Counted from the stretch's first letter, positions 1-9,679 are shown. The stretch is 64,000 nucleotides of DNA from DAOTTY01 sp964451095 (GCA_964451095.1 CAYVGI010000004.1:18886-82885), one strand, 5' to 3'. Notes: a model not told the origin generated them from the letters alone. Program-made: numbers and translations.

Positions 1-1853
1 TCTTTGATGGCACGGACATCACCGATTATGGCACCAGCAAAATGCGCGAGATTTGGGGGCGTAAGATTGGCTTGGTGCCCCAAAACCCACTGGATTCGCT
101 GAACCCATCCATCCGCATTGGTGAGCAGATGACCGAGGTAACACAACTGCACTTCGGCATCAGCTACAACGAAGCACGCCAAACCGCCGGAGAGATGCTG
201 CAAAGCGTGAAAATTGCGGACCCCGAACAAATCCTGGACCGCTACCCACATCAGCTTAGCGGTGGGATGCAACAGCGGGTGATGATCGCACTCGCGCTGA
301 GCACACGCCCGCGTTTGCTGGTGCTTGATGAGCCAACTACTGCGCTAGATGTGACGACGCAGGCAGTGATTCTTGACCTGGTACGGGAACTGGTGAAGGC
401 AGAAGAAAGTGCGGCGCTGTACGTCTCCCACGATTTGGGCACGGTTGCCCAGCTATGTGATTACGTTACCGTGCTCTACGCTGGTGAGAAGATGGAGGGT
501 GCCCCGGTGAACACGCTGTTTGCGAAGCCGCTGCATCCGTACAGTGCGGGGCTGCTTGCAAGCCTGCCTAGCGCTGGCGAGGCAGGGCAGCGCTTGAGCA
601 CCATTGATGGTGTGGCACCCAGCCTATCGGAGCGCCCAGCGGCGTGTGTGTTCCACGAACGCTGCCCCGTTGCCGTCGACAAATGCGTGACTGACAAGCC
701 GCCGCTGGAGATGATTGACGATGAGCGCCGTGTACGCTGCTGGCGCTGGCAGGAAATCGCTGACGAGGAAATCATCCCCAAGAACAAACCTAAAGGTGCT
801 ATTCCTGACGCAAGCGTCGAGAAGGACGCCGTGCTGTACACATATGACCTGAAGAAAGACTTCGGCGATTACACGTTCTTGGATCGTGTCACCGGGCAAG
901 ACCCGGAAATCGTGCACGCGGTGGACGATGTGAGCATCAAGATCAATCGACGCAGTACGCTGGGCTTAGTAGGGGAAAGCGGCAGCGGAAAAACCACGCT
1001 CGCCCGCTCCATTGTTGCGCTGTACACCGCCACCAGCGGGAAAATCGAACTGCTAGGCGGGCAGATTAGCAATGAACTGGACGAGCGCACCAAAGTGGAA
1101 ATGCGCAACCTGCAAATGGTCTTCCAGAACCCCAACGACGCACTCAATCCCTACCTCATGGTGGGGCAGGCAATCGGGCGCACCATTAAGGTGCTCAACA
1201 ACGAGGGTATGTCTCGTGCGCAGGTGCGTGAGCAGGTGAGCCGCCTACTGCTCAGCGTCGGGTTGACGGAAGAATATGCAGACCGCTATCCGAACCAGCT
1301 TAGCGGCGGCGAGAAGCAGCGTGTAGCGATTGCACGAGCGTTTGCGGCAAGCCCGGCAATTGTCGTCGCTGATGAGCCGACGAGTTCACTGGATGTGAGC
1401 GTACAGGCAGTGATCTTAAACTTGCTGAAGGATTTGCGTGCAGAAGAAGGCGCTAGTTACCTGTTCATCTCGCACGACCTGGATGTGATTAAATACCTCG
1501 CAGACTGGATCGTGGTGATGTACCTGGGCGAAGTGGTGGAGCAGGGGACATCGGAGCAAGTGACCGCACCGCCGATGCACCCGTACACGGAGGCTCTGCT
1601 GAGTGCCATCCCCGTGCCGGACCCTGAAGTGGATCTCGGTGCAATCCGCCTGGAAGGGGATGTGCCAAGCCCGCGCAACAAACCCAGCGGCTGCCCGTTC
1701 CACACGCGCTGCCCACGCATCATCGGGGATATTTGCCGGGATGAGCGCCCGCCCGTGCGCGCTACCCACGACGGTCATCAGTTCCGCTGCCACTACACCC
1801 CGGATGAGTTGGTGGAGCTACAGTCAATCCCGGTGATGGAAAGCGAGCACTAG
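1..1853 (+). CDS. Dipeptide/oligopeptide ABC transporter, fused two-domain ATP-binding protein (5' partial)
   Basis: Cytoplasmic ATPase that would power uptake of peptides or a related substrate. The reading frame is open from base 3, so the gene starts before the window and the first Walker A is missing. Numbering from the first ATG in view (base 42), domain 1 keeps the Q-loop (VPQNP), signature LSGGM (72-76), Walker B LLVLDEPT (92-99) and switch His 130. Domain 2 is complete: Walker A GESGSGKT (311-318), LSGGE (420-424), DEPT with D444/E445, and His 478. Each half ends in a Cys-containing oligo_HPY-type tail (CxFHxRCP), typical of the DppD/DppF and OppD/OppF families. Here both halves sit in one polypeptide. 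The permease and binding-protein genes are presumably upstream. PurB follows after 5 bases. The exact substrate cannot be read from sequence. Confidence 0.93.
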   Translation, partial: FDGTDITDYGTSKMREIWGRKIGLVPQNPLDSLNPSIRIGEQMTEVTQLHFGISYNEARQTAGEMLQSVKIADPEQILDRYPHQLSGGMQQRVMIALALSTRPRLLVLDEPTTALDVTTQAVILDLVRELVKAEESAALYVSHDLGTVAQLCDYVTVLYAGEKMEGAPVNTLFAKPLHPYSAGLLASLPSAGEAGQRLSTIDGVAPSLSERPAACVFHERCPVAVDKCVTDKPPLEMIDDERRVRCWRWQEIADEEIIPKNKPKGAIPDASVEKDAVLYTYDLKKDFGDYTFLDRVTGQDPEIVHAVDDVSIKINRRSTLGLVGESGSGKTTLARSIVALYTATSGKIELLGGQISNELDERTKVEMRNLQMVFQNPNDALNPYLMVGQAIGRTIKVLNNEGMSRAQVREQVSRLLLSVGLTEEYADRYPNQLSGGEKQRVAIARAFAASPAIVVADEPTSSLDVSVQAVILNLLKDLRAEEGASYLFISHDLDVIKYLADWIVVMYLGEVVEQGTSEQVTAPPMHPYTEALLSAIPVPDPEVDLGAIRLEGDVPSPRNKPSGCPFHTRCPRIIGDICRDERPPVRATHDGHQFRCHYTPDELVELQSIPVMESEH

Positions 1854-1858
1854 CGGCG

Positions 1859-3268
1859 ATGGGGGATGCCTTCTCGCACAGCACATACCTCAGTCCCTAC
1901 ACGTGGCGCTACGGTTCCGATGAGATGCGCCGCGTGTGGTCGCTGGAAAACCAGCGCCTGCTGTGGCGGCAGGTGTGGGTGGCGCTGGCAACCGCCCAGC
2001 AGGAAGCGGGGTTGGTCACGGCGGAGCAAGTAGCAGACCTGCGCGACCATATGCACGAGGTGGACATTGACCGTGCCCACGCGCTGGAGGCGGAACTGAA
2101 GCACGACCTGATGGCAGAGGTGCACACCTATGCGGAGCAGTGCGCGGTCGGTGGCGGTATCATCCACCTGGGTGCCACCAGTATGGACATTGAGGACAAC
2201 GCGGAGGCACTGCGCCTGCGTGAGTCATGTGATTTGATTGTTGCCAAACTTGCGGCGGTGCTCACCGTGCTGGCGGGGCGCATTGAGCAGTGTGCGGACA
2301 CGGTGTGCATGGCGTTTACGCACATCCAGCCAGCAGAGCCTACCACCGTAGGCTATCGGCTAGCGTTTGTCGCCCAGGATTTGCTGGCTGACTACGAAAA
2401 CCTGTGCCGTGTGCGCGATTCGATTCGTGGCAAGGGGCTGAAAGGGGCGGTCGGCACGTCAGCATCCTACTCGCAGCTACTTGACGGCACGGGTATGTCC
2501 CCCCATGACCTTGAGGCGCGGGTGATGGAGCAGCTCGCGCTGGGAGCGTTCCCCGTTGCACACCAAACCTACCCCCGCCGCCAGGATTGGGAGATTGTCA
2601 CTGCACTTGCGGGCGTCGCTATGGCGCTGAACAAGTTCGCGTTTGACCTGCGGCTTTTGCAAGCGCCTGTGTTCGGTGAGTGGGGTGAACCGTTCGGGGC
2701 GCGGCAGGTGGGGTCGTCCGCCATGCCGTTTAAGCGCAATCCTATCAATGCGGAGAACATGAACAGCCTTGCCCGTCTGGTGGCGGCAATGCCGCGCGTG
2801 CTGTGGGATAACGCCGCCAACAGCTTGCTAGAGCGCACACTCGATGACAGTGGTAACCGGCGTACGGTGCTGCCGGAGGTTTTCCTGATTACGGATGAAC
2901 TGCTCAAGCGGGGAAAGCGCCTGCTAGACGGCATGACCGTGGACGAAACCGCTATCCAGCGGAATATGGCAACGTATGGCGTGTTCGCGGCGACCGAGCG
3001 CTTGCTCATGGCGGCAGTGCGTAACGGCGGTGACCGTCAGGTGCTGCACGAGGTTATCCGAGAGCACAGCATGACAGCATGGGGTGCAGTCCAGCAGGGG
3101 CAGGCAAATCCATTAGCAGAAGGGCTGCTGGCAGACGAGCGCATTCTGGCGTTCGTGAGTGCGGAGGCAGCGCGGCGTTTGCTCAACGCAGATGATTACG
3201 TGGGGGATGCGCCGCAGCGGGCACGGCAGCTTGCCGAGCAAATCCGGGTGAGCGTGCAGGTTCAATAA
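1859..3268 (+). CDS. purB: Adenylosuccinate lyase (fumarase/aspartase superfamily)
   Basis: Cytoplasmic lyase of purine synthesis: it releases fumarate from SAICAR and from adenylosuccinate. The 469-residue protein has the superfamily signature GSSAMPFKRNP near residues 284-294, with the mobile catalytic loop, and HLGATSMDIEDN at 103-114, which resembles the HLGATS block of the eukaryote-like PurB group. The length fits the family. The ATG at 1859 lies 5 bases after the ABC transporter stop, so the two genes are probably cotranscribed. No other purine gene is nearby, so the name rests on the motifs. A different superfamily member acting on a succinyl or aspartyl adduct is possible but less likely. 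Confidence 0.82.
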   Translation: MGDAFSHSTYLSPYTWRYGSDEMRRVWSLENQRLLWRQVWVALATAQQEAGLVTAEQVADLRDHMHEVDIDRAHALEAELKHDLMAEVHTYAEQCAVGGGIIHLGATSMDIEDNAEALRLRESCDLIVAKLAAVLTVLAGRIEQCADTVCMAFTHIQPAEPTTVGYRLAFVAQDLLADYENLCRVRDSIRGKGLKGAVGTSASYSQLLDGTGMSPHDLEARVMEQLALGAFPVAHQTYPRRQDWEIVTALAGVAMALNKFAFDLRLLQAPVFGEWGEPFGARQVGSSAMPFKRNPINAENMNSLARLVAAMPRVLWDNAANSLLERTLDDSGNRRTVLPEVFLITDELLKRGKRLLDGMTVDETAIQRNMATYGVFAATERLLMAAVRNGGDRQVLHEVIREHSMTAWGAVQQGQANPLAEGLLADERILAFVSAEAARRLLNADDYVGDAPQRARQLAEQIRVSVQVQ

Positions 3269-3272
3269 AAAG

Positions 3273-3304
3273 CGGGAGCGCAGCTTGCGCCGCGCCCCCG
3301 TTGT
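3273..3304. terminator. Imperfect GC-rich hairpin between convergent genes
   Basis: Arms 3273-3281 and 3292-3300 pair over 9 positions with one A/C mismatch and are followed by TTGT. It lies between the purB stop and the convergent anion permease and may serve as a weak terminator. There is no long T-tract. Confidence 0.4.
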
Positions 3305-3336
3305 GAAGGGTTAGGAGTTATGGCAACGCATGACCG

Positions 3337-4821
3337 TTACCACAGACCGAGAATCTTCCACCAAACTCCACCCACACCGAGCCATATCACGATGTTCACG
3401 ATACTGATTATCAGACCGATGCGCCACCACGTCGGCAGCCCTACGTAGCCTGCACCGAACAGGACTGGCGCTGGACCTGTGCCGTAGTGCGTCATGCTGC
3501 TGAACAGGTTGCTGAAGAAGCCAAGTACGAGTGCTGCCAACACAGGCGGTGTGCCTACAGCGATGCTGATCGCCAGGAATGCCGCGTACATCGCGCTAAC
3601 ATGTGCCGTGTTGCTGGCGAACATGTAGTGACTGTAGAAGTACACTAGGCTGAGGATCAGGAAGGCGGGCACCCACGGGATACCTTCAACTAGACCGCCC
3701 ATGGACTCGCTGAACCACGGGATAAGCCCCAGGCTGTTCAGGAATGTTGCCATCATGACCAGTGCGGAGAACCATACCAGTGTGTTCCAGGCACCGCGCT
3801 CGTTGAGCACGTCGTCCCAGGTGAGTACGCTTGCCAGCAGCAGGATTCCCAGACCGACCATCGCTGCAACCGTGCTGTGAATGCCCAACTGATTACCGAA
3901 AATCCAGAGGACGAGCAGGGTGACGAATGCGCCGAGCATAATCCACTCCGAGAGCGCCATGCGCCCCATCTCGCTCAGCTTCTCGCGTGCAATTTGTGTT
4001 GCCTGTGGTGTTTCGGTGATTTCGGGCTTGTGCAGACGGTAAACGATGTAGGGTATCAGTAGCAGGCTCACAATGCCCGGAACCGATGCCGCGACTGCCC
4101 AGCTTGTCCATGTGATCTCTACTCCCATTTCACCAGCGAGCTTTGCTGCCAACGGGTTCGCAGCCATAGCCGTCAGGAACATGGCGCTGGTGATAATGGT
4201 GCCCTGGAACGCTGCAAGCGTGAGGAAAGAGCCGAGCCTACGCGCTGTGCCGTCATCCGGGTTGCTGTCGTATGCCTTGGCAACGGACTGCAAAATTGGG
4301 AAGACCACGCCGCCTGCGCGTGCTGTGTTGGACGGAATCGCCGGGGCAAGCACGAGGTCGGTAGCGACCATGCCATAGCTCAGCCCAAGGGATTTTTTAC
4401 CCAGCACGCTCATGAACAGGTAGGCAATCCGTGCGCCCAGCCCCGTTTTGATGAACCCACGAGAGATGAAGAACGCCAGCACGATTAACCAGATTACCCG
4501 GTTGCCGAAGCCGCTGAGCGCCTCGTTAACCGTCAGCGTGCCCGTGAGCGCAGTCAGTGCCATGGCAATCATAGCGACAGCGCCAATGGGCAGCGGTTTT
4601 ACGATTAGCCCAACGATGGTAGCGGCGAAAATTGCCAGCAAGCGCCATGCCGCCACGCCTGTTTCCAGTTCCGCCACGCCCTTCGGTGGTGGTATAAGCC
4701 AGATCACCATGCCGACTGCCACGGTGATGATGAGCGGGATAATCCGAAGCTCCCCAAAGGAAAGCGGCTGTCTTTTGGTGCGATCCGAACGACCTAAACC
4801 ATTCCGAGTAATGTTTGCCAT
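3337..4821 (-). CDS. DASS-family (SLC13-like) anion permease
   Basis: Integral membrane carrier expected to move dicarboxylates, citrate-like anions or another divalent anion, coupled to sodium or by exchange. The 494-residue protein is mostly hydrophobic helices. It carries two SNT motifs, SNTARAGG at 164-171 and SNTAHVSA at 403-410, which in DASS transporters form the tips that bind substrate carboxylate and sodium. The basic N-terminus (residues 1-22) should be cytoplasmic. A strong ribosome binding site (GGAAGGAGG) precedes the ATG. The gene stands alone and converges on purB. An inverted repeat at 4840-4859 lies just upstream. The substrate is not determinable from sequence. CitT/YbhI-type 2-oxoglutarate/malate or citrate exchange is the nearest description. 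Confidence 0.88.
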   Translation of the reverse strand: MANITRNGLGRSDRTKRQPLSFGELRIIPLIITVAVGMVIWLIPPPKGVAELETGVAAWRLLAIFAATIVGLIVKPLPIGAVAMIAMALTALTGTLTVNEALSGFGNRVIWLIVLAFFISRGFIKTGLGARIAYLFMSVLGKKSLGLSYGMVATDLVLAPAIPSNTARAGGVVFPILQSVAKAYDSNPDDGTARRLGSFLTLAAFQGTIITSAMFLTAMAANPLAAKLAGEMGVEITWTSWAVAASVPGIVSLLLIPYIVYRLHKPEITETPQATQIAREKLSEMGRMALSEWIMLGAFVTLLVLWIFGNQLGIHSTVAAMVGLGILLLASVLTWDDVLNERGAWNTLVWFSALVMMATFLNSLGLIPWFSESMGGLVEGIPWVPAFLILSLVYFYSHYMFASNTAHVSAMYAAFLAISIAVGTPPVLAALVLGFFSNLFSSMTHYGTGPAPVLFGAGYVGLPTWWRIGLIISIVNIVIWLGVGGVWWKILGLW

Positions 4822-4839
4822 CTGCTGCCTCCTTCCGGC

Positions 4840-4859
4840 AAGTTAAAGTCTATTAACTT
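4840..4859. promoter_or_regulatory. Inverted repeat upstream of the anion permease, operator candidate
   Basis: AAGTTAA (4840-4846) and TTAACTT (4853-4859) form a perfect 7-base inverted repeat around a 6-base centre, 19 bases upstream of the permease start. Size and symmetry fit a dimeric repressor site. No regulator gene is adjacent, so this is only a candidate. Confidence 0.3.
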
Positions 4860-4963
4860 CAGTATCGGTTTTTGCCACTATGTGCTCTAGTGAAAGATGT
4901 CACAAGCTGGGTGTGGCATTAGGCAGTTTCCTGAAGTTTGTCATATAAAGGAGGTGTGTGTTG

Positions 4964-7597
4964 CTAGCACCGTTGATTCGGCGTCACGAAATCAGCGCTC
5001 ATCCAACCGCGCTGACCCAGGTAATCGACAAAATACCAGTTGCCGTCCTGCTCAAATGCCGTTAGCGTGACGTTAAAAGGCACTCGCCGAATGATGTTGT
5101 CCGCAATGCTGGGTGTCTCTCTCAGGTTGATAATGGCGTCCGTTGTCACCATGCAACCGGGCGGTAAGGTTCGGCGTTCAGCGATGTTTACGGTTTCCGG
5201 TGCGGGTGGCACGGTGTTGGTTCCGTCTGCGACGAGGATTACCGTGCCCGCGTTGGGAATGAGCGCACAGGTGAAGCCATTTTCTAGCGTTGTCGGCAGG
5301 ATCACAGTGGTGCGGGGCATGGCGGTTGCGTCTCGGTAGTAGAACGTGCCCACGCCCAATAAGCACAGCTTCACACGTCCGCCAAAGTCTTGCACGGGTA
5401 CGCCGCCAAACGTCAAACCGAACACCTCTGCGCCGTTGAAGATGGGGAGCTGCAATAGCGTCGGGTCGCCAATTTGTTCTGTGCCCACCTGTAATGTGCC
5501 GTTGGTGGCGATTACCCGCACAAACACATCACCGTTCTGCACCGTGCTCGTGCTGGACTCCCCACGAACAACGGTGCCTGGTATCTGGCTGATTTCAAAC
5601 AGGGTGAGCGGACCCAGTGGGGCGGCAATGGCAACGGTTGTGTCCCCCTCGCCCGCGCTACCACCTGTGGCCGCATCATCGCCGCCGTTACCGCCGCCCC
5701 CACCCGCAGTGGGTGGTGCACCACCATTGATGATAATGACTACCTGCCCGGTTGCGACGCTACCTACGCCGTCGTTCGCCACAATAACGAGGTTGTCTAC
5801 GCCGACAGTGGGCGACACGTAGGTGACGTTGGCAAGCACGGTGTTCACACCGCTCAACGGACCCTCGATGATGACGTTATTGGTGCCGTTCCCCTGGATG
5901 GTGACGCCTGGTGGGGGTTGTTGCTGCTGGAAATAGGGCACAAAGCCAACGCTGCCGCTGTAGCGCATCAGTTCGTTCGTTGCACTTGCCCCGGTGTCTA
6001 CAATGGACGGGGCTTGTGGTACGCTCGCCATGCGGATTTGCTCAAGTAGATCGGAACACTCCTGGCTGGGGGGGATGGTAGCAGCGCCTGCGTTGGCAAA
6101 GCCGGTGTCGATCGTGCCCAGGTTCACACGCAGTTCCACGCGAACTTGCGTTTGCGGTGCGGCACCCTGCACACTCAGGTTGGGGATGGGTATGGGTGTG
6201 TTGACCGTTGTGGTTTGGGTGGGTGGCACCGTGACCTGTAGGTTCGTGCGCGTAATGCACACCAGCCCGATAAACGGCGCACCGTCCAGGTCGAGTGCCC
6301 GGTAGCGGAAGCCATCCACAGGTTCGGTGGGGGTGTCTGGCGTGTAGGTGAACGAGCCGTCCGGGTTTAATGCCAGCGTACCGAAGTCCGCTGCTGTGTC
6401 TAAAGTCACCATATTTGGCTGAACGCCGATGTCGTTTGCCAGCAGCCCATTAGCCGCTGTTACGCTTAGCGTCTGCCCAATTGGAATCGTGTAGAAGTCT
6501 GGAACCACCGTAGGACACTGGAAATCCGGGAAAGTGGGTAGTGCAATCAAGTTAGAGAAATCAACGTTCCCGCCACCGGAACTAGTAACTGCGTCTCCAT
6601 CGCCTGTCCCCAAACCGCTGGGACCGGATGGTACCCCCCACCAGTTTTGTTGAGCAGCAACTGGATTGGCGCTGCCATTGTCAAGGGCAATGCCATTGCC
6701 AACAAAGCAGCTATTGGAAATTGTAGGCACGCCAGATGCTGCAATTTCAACCGCATCCGACGCCGGTGCACCTGTAGACTGATTACCCAAAAATTTGCTG
6801 TTATTGACGGTAGATATGCTATTGAGACGAACAGCCCCGCCTGTTTGCGCAGTGTTGTTGGTAAACACACTTCCATTCACATCAAGGGTAAACGGCCTAT
6901 TGGGATCTGCCGAGAAAAATCTTAGATCAATTGCACCCCCGCTGCCAGCGGCGGTATTGCCGGAAAAGTTGCTGCTGTTTACGATGGCACGCCCAGTTGA
7001 GATGTAGAGCGCACCTCCGCCTGTGCTTCCTGCCGGGCCGACTGCGCGGTTGTTGATGAATGTGCTGTTATTGATGACAAGACTGATCGCGTTAGGGTCG
7101 TTGAGTGCCCCGGTCACTGTGTAAATGGCACCCCCACCCCCACTACCAAAACTTGTTGTATCTGCCACGTTGTTGATAAACGTGCTGTTGTTAATGGTGA
7201 GGGGCACACTCGCAAAACCACCCCCATTAATTGCGCCCCCACCGGGACCGTTTCCTGAGAAGCCATTTTGGAAGGTCAGGTTGTTTAGCGTGGCTCCGAT
7301 GGAGACGAACAGGATAGTTGTTGTTCCGCCGCCATCGAGTGTGATCGTTCCAGCGCCATCAAGCGTGATATTACTGCCTATGGTCAACGGCGTTGTAACA
7401 TTTATCACGCCTGTGCAGCCGAAAACGATAGTGTCGCCATCGACGGCAGCGTTGATTGTTGCCTGCAACTCTGACTCGGTACAGACGTTAACCGTAAGGA
7501 CGGTGCCCTGTGCATAAATCGCCTTTGGATGCAAAGCGACAGCGCAAGTGAGCACCACGAAAAGGTGAAGCACATTACGGGTGGTCTTGTTTTGCAT
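4964..7597 (-). CDS. Secreted beta-helix surface protein with C-terminal SH3-type domain
   Basis: Large exported protein of 877 residues starting at the ATG at 7597. The frame stays open further upstream, but that extension lacks a signal peptide and runs toward the neighbouring gene. The N-terminus has a signal peptide ending near IYAQG. Residues of about 30-330 show repeated NNSTFINN-like and GGAI turns of a right-handed parallel beta-helix. A cadherin/VCBS-like segment follows (LLANDIG, NPDGSFTYTPDT), then Gly-rich linkers. The last 65 residues resemble a bacterial SH3 domain (INLRETPS, WYFVDYLGQRGWM), a fold that often binds cell wall. Architecture matches the larger protein at 22472-26350. 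It probably acts in adhesion or glycan binding. No catalytic motif is evident. Confidence 0.82.
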   Translation of the reverse strand: MQNKTTRNVLHLFVVLTCAVALHPKAIYAQGTVLTVNVCTESELQATINAAVDGDTIVFGCTGVINVTTPLTIGSNITLDGAGTITLDGGGTTTILFVSIGATLNNLTFQNGFSGNGPGGGAINGGGFASVPLTINNSTFINNVADTTSFGSGGGGAIYTVTGALNDPNAISLVINNSTFINNRAVGPAGSTGGGALYISTGRAIVNSSNFSGNTAAGSGGAIDLRFFSADPNRPFTLDVNGSVFTNNTAQTGGAVRLNSISTVNNSKFLGNQSTGAPASDAVEIAASGVPTISNSCFVGNGIALDNGSANPVAAQQNWWGVPSGPSGLGTGDGDAVTSSGGGNVDFSNLIALPTFPDFQCPTVVPDFYTIPIGQTLSVTAANGLLANDIGVQPNMVTLDTAADFGTLALNPDGSFTYTPDTPTEPVDGFRYRALDLDGAPFIGLVCITRTNLQVTVPPTQTTTVNTPIPIPNLSVQGAAPQTQVRVELRVNLGTIDTGFANAGAATIPPSQECSDLLEQIRMASVPQAPSIVDTGASATNELMRYSGSVGFVPYFQQQQPPPGVTIQGNGTNNVIIEGPLSGVNTVLANVTYVSPTVGVDNLVIVANDGVGSVATGQVVIIINGGAPPTAGGGGGNGGDDAATGGSAGEGDTTVAIAAPLGPLTLFEISQIPGTVVRGESSTSTVQNGDVFVRVIATNGTLQVGTEQIGDPTLLQLPIFNGAEVFGLTFGGVPVQDFGGRVKLCLLGVGTFYYRDATAMPRTTVILPTTLENGFTCALIPNAGTVILVADGTNTVPPAPETVNIAERRTLPPGCMVTTDAIINLRETPSIADNIIRRVPFNVTLTAFEQDGNWYFVDYLGQRGWMSADFVTPNQRC

Positions 7598-7715
7598 CGA
7601 TAGGGTGCCCTTTTGCCAAAACATTGGGTTCCACATATTGATACAATGTATAAAGGCAAATGCAAAAACGTGCCACCCGCAGAACGTCGTATCCCAAGGT
7701 AAACAAAGTCTGTCG

Positions 7716-9581
7716 CTAGGACACTTCAATTGTCTCCAGCGTGACAAAGTCGCTCGTCAGCGGTTCGTCGTCCATAATAGGCGTCAGCAGTTGCACATCC
7801 CGGTAGTTGTACACGCCCAGGCGCAGCGCATATTCCCCGGCGGGTAGCTCGCACGGGATATCTAACACGCGCTCATCCAGGTAGGGGGTTTCTGGCTCCC
7901 ACAGGTCGGTCGCTGTCAGGGTGAGTTGGCTGTCAGCACGGGCGATGGTCTCGAAGTCCCATTCGCCGTCGCCTGTGATGTGATCGAGTGTGAGCGTGGC
8001 GCTGTAACCGTCGGGTATCGGTTCATCTGTTTCCCAAAAGCTGCGCACTGTCACGGCGGCACATGTCTCTACCCGGTTTTCCAGGCTCGTCCACCCTGCC
8101 ATCTGGATGTTGTCACCAAATTGCACGGGTTCGCTGTCTTGCAGGTCAAGCTTTTGGTAGCGCGTAATGGTGAACTCCACGCCGTAGCGCGTTTTGTAGG
8201 TGTAACTGGTGGGCACGAATCCATCGTCGCTGAGCTGCGCCCAAAAGCGGGGTACCGCCGTTTCCATGTCGCTGCGCCGCACATACCAAAGCCCATTCTG
8301 TCCGTCGAGCACCGATGCAAGCTGGTTAGTTGCCTCATCGGGCGCTTCGTTGGATATGTAGTCAAACGCAATTTGCTGATAGTTGGATTGCGGTGGTGAC
8401 GGCGCAATGTGCGTCACGTCAAGTCCGCCTAGCAGCCACTTTTGCACATTATAGTTGACCCACCCATCATCACCTTCAACGATGATGGGTGTGTCTGCGG
8501 AGAAAGTAGTGGGCAGGATGTTCTCTGCCTCTTTATCGGACATCAACGCCAGCCCGTACAGCGACAAGTGGTTAATCGCGTCCTGGCTNNNNNNNNNNNN
8601 NNNNNNNNNNNNNNNNNNNNNNNNNNNNNNNNNNNNNNNNNNNNNNNNNNNNNNNNNNNNNNNNNNNNNNNNNNNNNNNNNNNNNNNNCGCCAGGACTTC
8701 ACAACAAAGCCCAGATACCACATATTCAGCAGCAGAATGAGCACGGTCAACGTCATGACGCTGAGGCTAATGGGTACCCTGTCACCTGCAAAACCGTTGC
8801 CCAGGATGCTGAGCGCGTGCAGACCCAACCCCACAAAGTCATTGAGGAAAATGACTGTGCCACTACCGACGTTTTCCTCGGCGAATTGCACGTTGGCGAG
8901 CCAGGCGTAAAACACAAAGAAGCCAATGGTTAAAACAGCAACCACGATGTAATAGATGCGCTTGCGATAGCCAGCGAGCGCAATTGCCATACCCAAAATC
9001 AGCCAACTGGTGACGCCCGCACCGTGCGAGAATGTGGCGAGCACGCCAAACAACACCGCTAAACTAAATCCCCAGGCGCGGTTCTCAATTTGGGTGGCAG
9101 AGAGAAACGCGAGCAGGACAAAGAACTGCACATGAAACCACACGCCATGGTAGCTGATGATCCAGTTCAGGTTTTGATGCACGGAGAAGAAGAGAATGGA
9201 TGACAGTACAAGCACGTACGGGAATATACGCTCGTTCGTGCGCCAAACCAGGTACATCAGCAGCGCGAAGGTTGCAACTGCAATGATGAGGTTGAAATAG
9301 ACCTCAACGATCAGGTTCCATTGCAAGAACTGTGCGGAAAGCAGCGACAATAAGTAGGAAGGCACGGTGATGTGCCCGGCATAGGAGCCAAAGATGTCGT
9401 TTCTGCTAAGTGTGCCGCTTGCCCATTTAAATACAACGCCCGATGTGCGCAGCGCATCGGCACGCGGCACGTTGAGGTTGTGCTGTTGGATGAAATAGAG
9501 CAGGTACCCAAAAGGCACGAACGCCGCCGCCAGCGCGATAAAATTAACGGGTTGGCGCAGCCACTGAACAAACGAGCGCAT
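7716..9581 (-). CDS. Polytopic membrane protein with extracytoplasmic beta domain, GT-C-like, interrupted by assembly gap
   Basis: The N-terminal half has about eight to ten hydrophobic helices with short loops, like GT-C glycosyltransferases that use lipid-linked sugars. The C-terminal 270 residues are soluble and end in a beta-rich domain (FGDNIQMAGW, LPAGEYALRLGVY). That domain resembles the tail of the GT39-like protein at 53040-54959. A run of 100 N at 8589-8688 lies inside the gene, so its true length, and whether both halves belong to one gene, are unknown. They happen to stay in frame across the placeholder. No GT signature is clear in the visible part, so the enzymatic role is inferred. 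Confidence 0.62.
   Translation of the reverse strand: MRSFVQWLRQPVNFIALAAAFVPFGYLLYFIQQHNLNVPRADALRTSGVVFKWASGTLSRNDIFGSYAGHITVPSYLLSLLSAQFLQWNLIVEVYFNLIIAVATFALLMYLVWRTNERIFPYVLVLSSILFFSVHQNLNWIISYHGVWFHVQFFVLLAFLSATQIENRAWGFSLAVLFGVLATFSHGAGVTSWLILGMAIALAGYRKRIYYIVVAVLTIGFFVFYAWLANVQFAEENVGSGTVIFLNDFVGLGLHALSILGNGFAGDRVPISLSVMTLTVLILLLNMWYLGFVVKSWXXXXXXXXXXXXXXXXXXXXXXXXXXXXXXXXXXSQDAINHLSLYGLALMSDKEAENILPTTFSADTPIIVEGDDGWVNYNVQKWLLGGLDVTHIAPSPPQSNYQQIAFDYISNEAPDEATNQLASVLDGQNGLWYVRRSDMETAVPRFWAQLSDDGFVPTSYTYKTRYGVEFTITRYQKLDLQDSEPVQFGDNIQMAGWTSLENRVETCAAVTVRSFWETDEPIPDGYSATLTLDHITGDGEWDFETIARADSQLTLTATDLWEPETPYLDERVLDIPCELPAGEYALRLGVYNYRDVQLLTPIMDDEPLTSDFVTLETIEVS
8589..8688. other. Assembly gap (100 N)
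   Basis: Exactly 100 consecutive undetermined bases, the usual placeholder for a scaffold join of unknown size. It falls inside the membrane protein at 7716-9581. Missing sequence could be longer or shorter, and a whole gene could be hidden. Confidence 0.99.
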
Positions 9582-9679
9582 AGATTAATCCCTGTAGTCT
9601 CCAGAACGCGCACCATTCTATGAACTGCGCCCCAAACAACAATGGTCTATAGCGTGCCCAGTGGCGGCGGGGTGTCGGT

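Noticed and set aside
4943..4963. AAAGGAGGTG Shine-Dalgarno-like sequence on the plus strand just before 4964
   Set aside because: It leads only into a short antisense frame at the 3' end of the surface gene. No sensible product follows.
7598..7747. N-terminal extension of the beta-helix protein to 7747
   Set aside because: The extra 50 residues have no signal peptide and a Trp/Cys-rich, shadow-like composition, and they overlap the end of the neighbouring gene. The ATG at 7597 begins a proper signal peptide.
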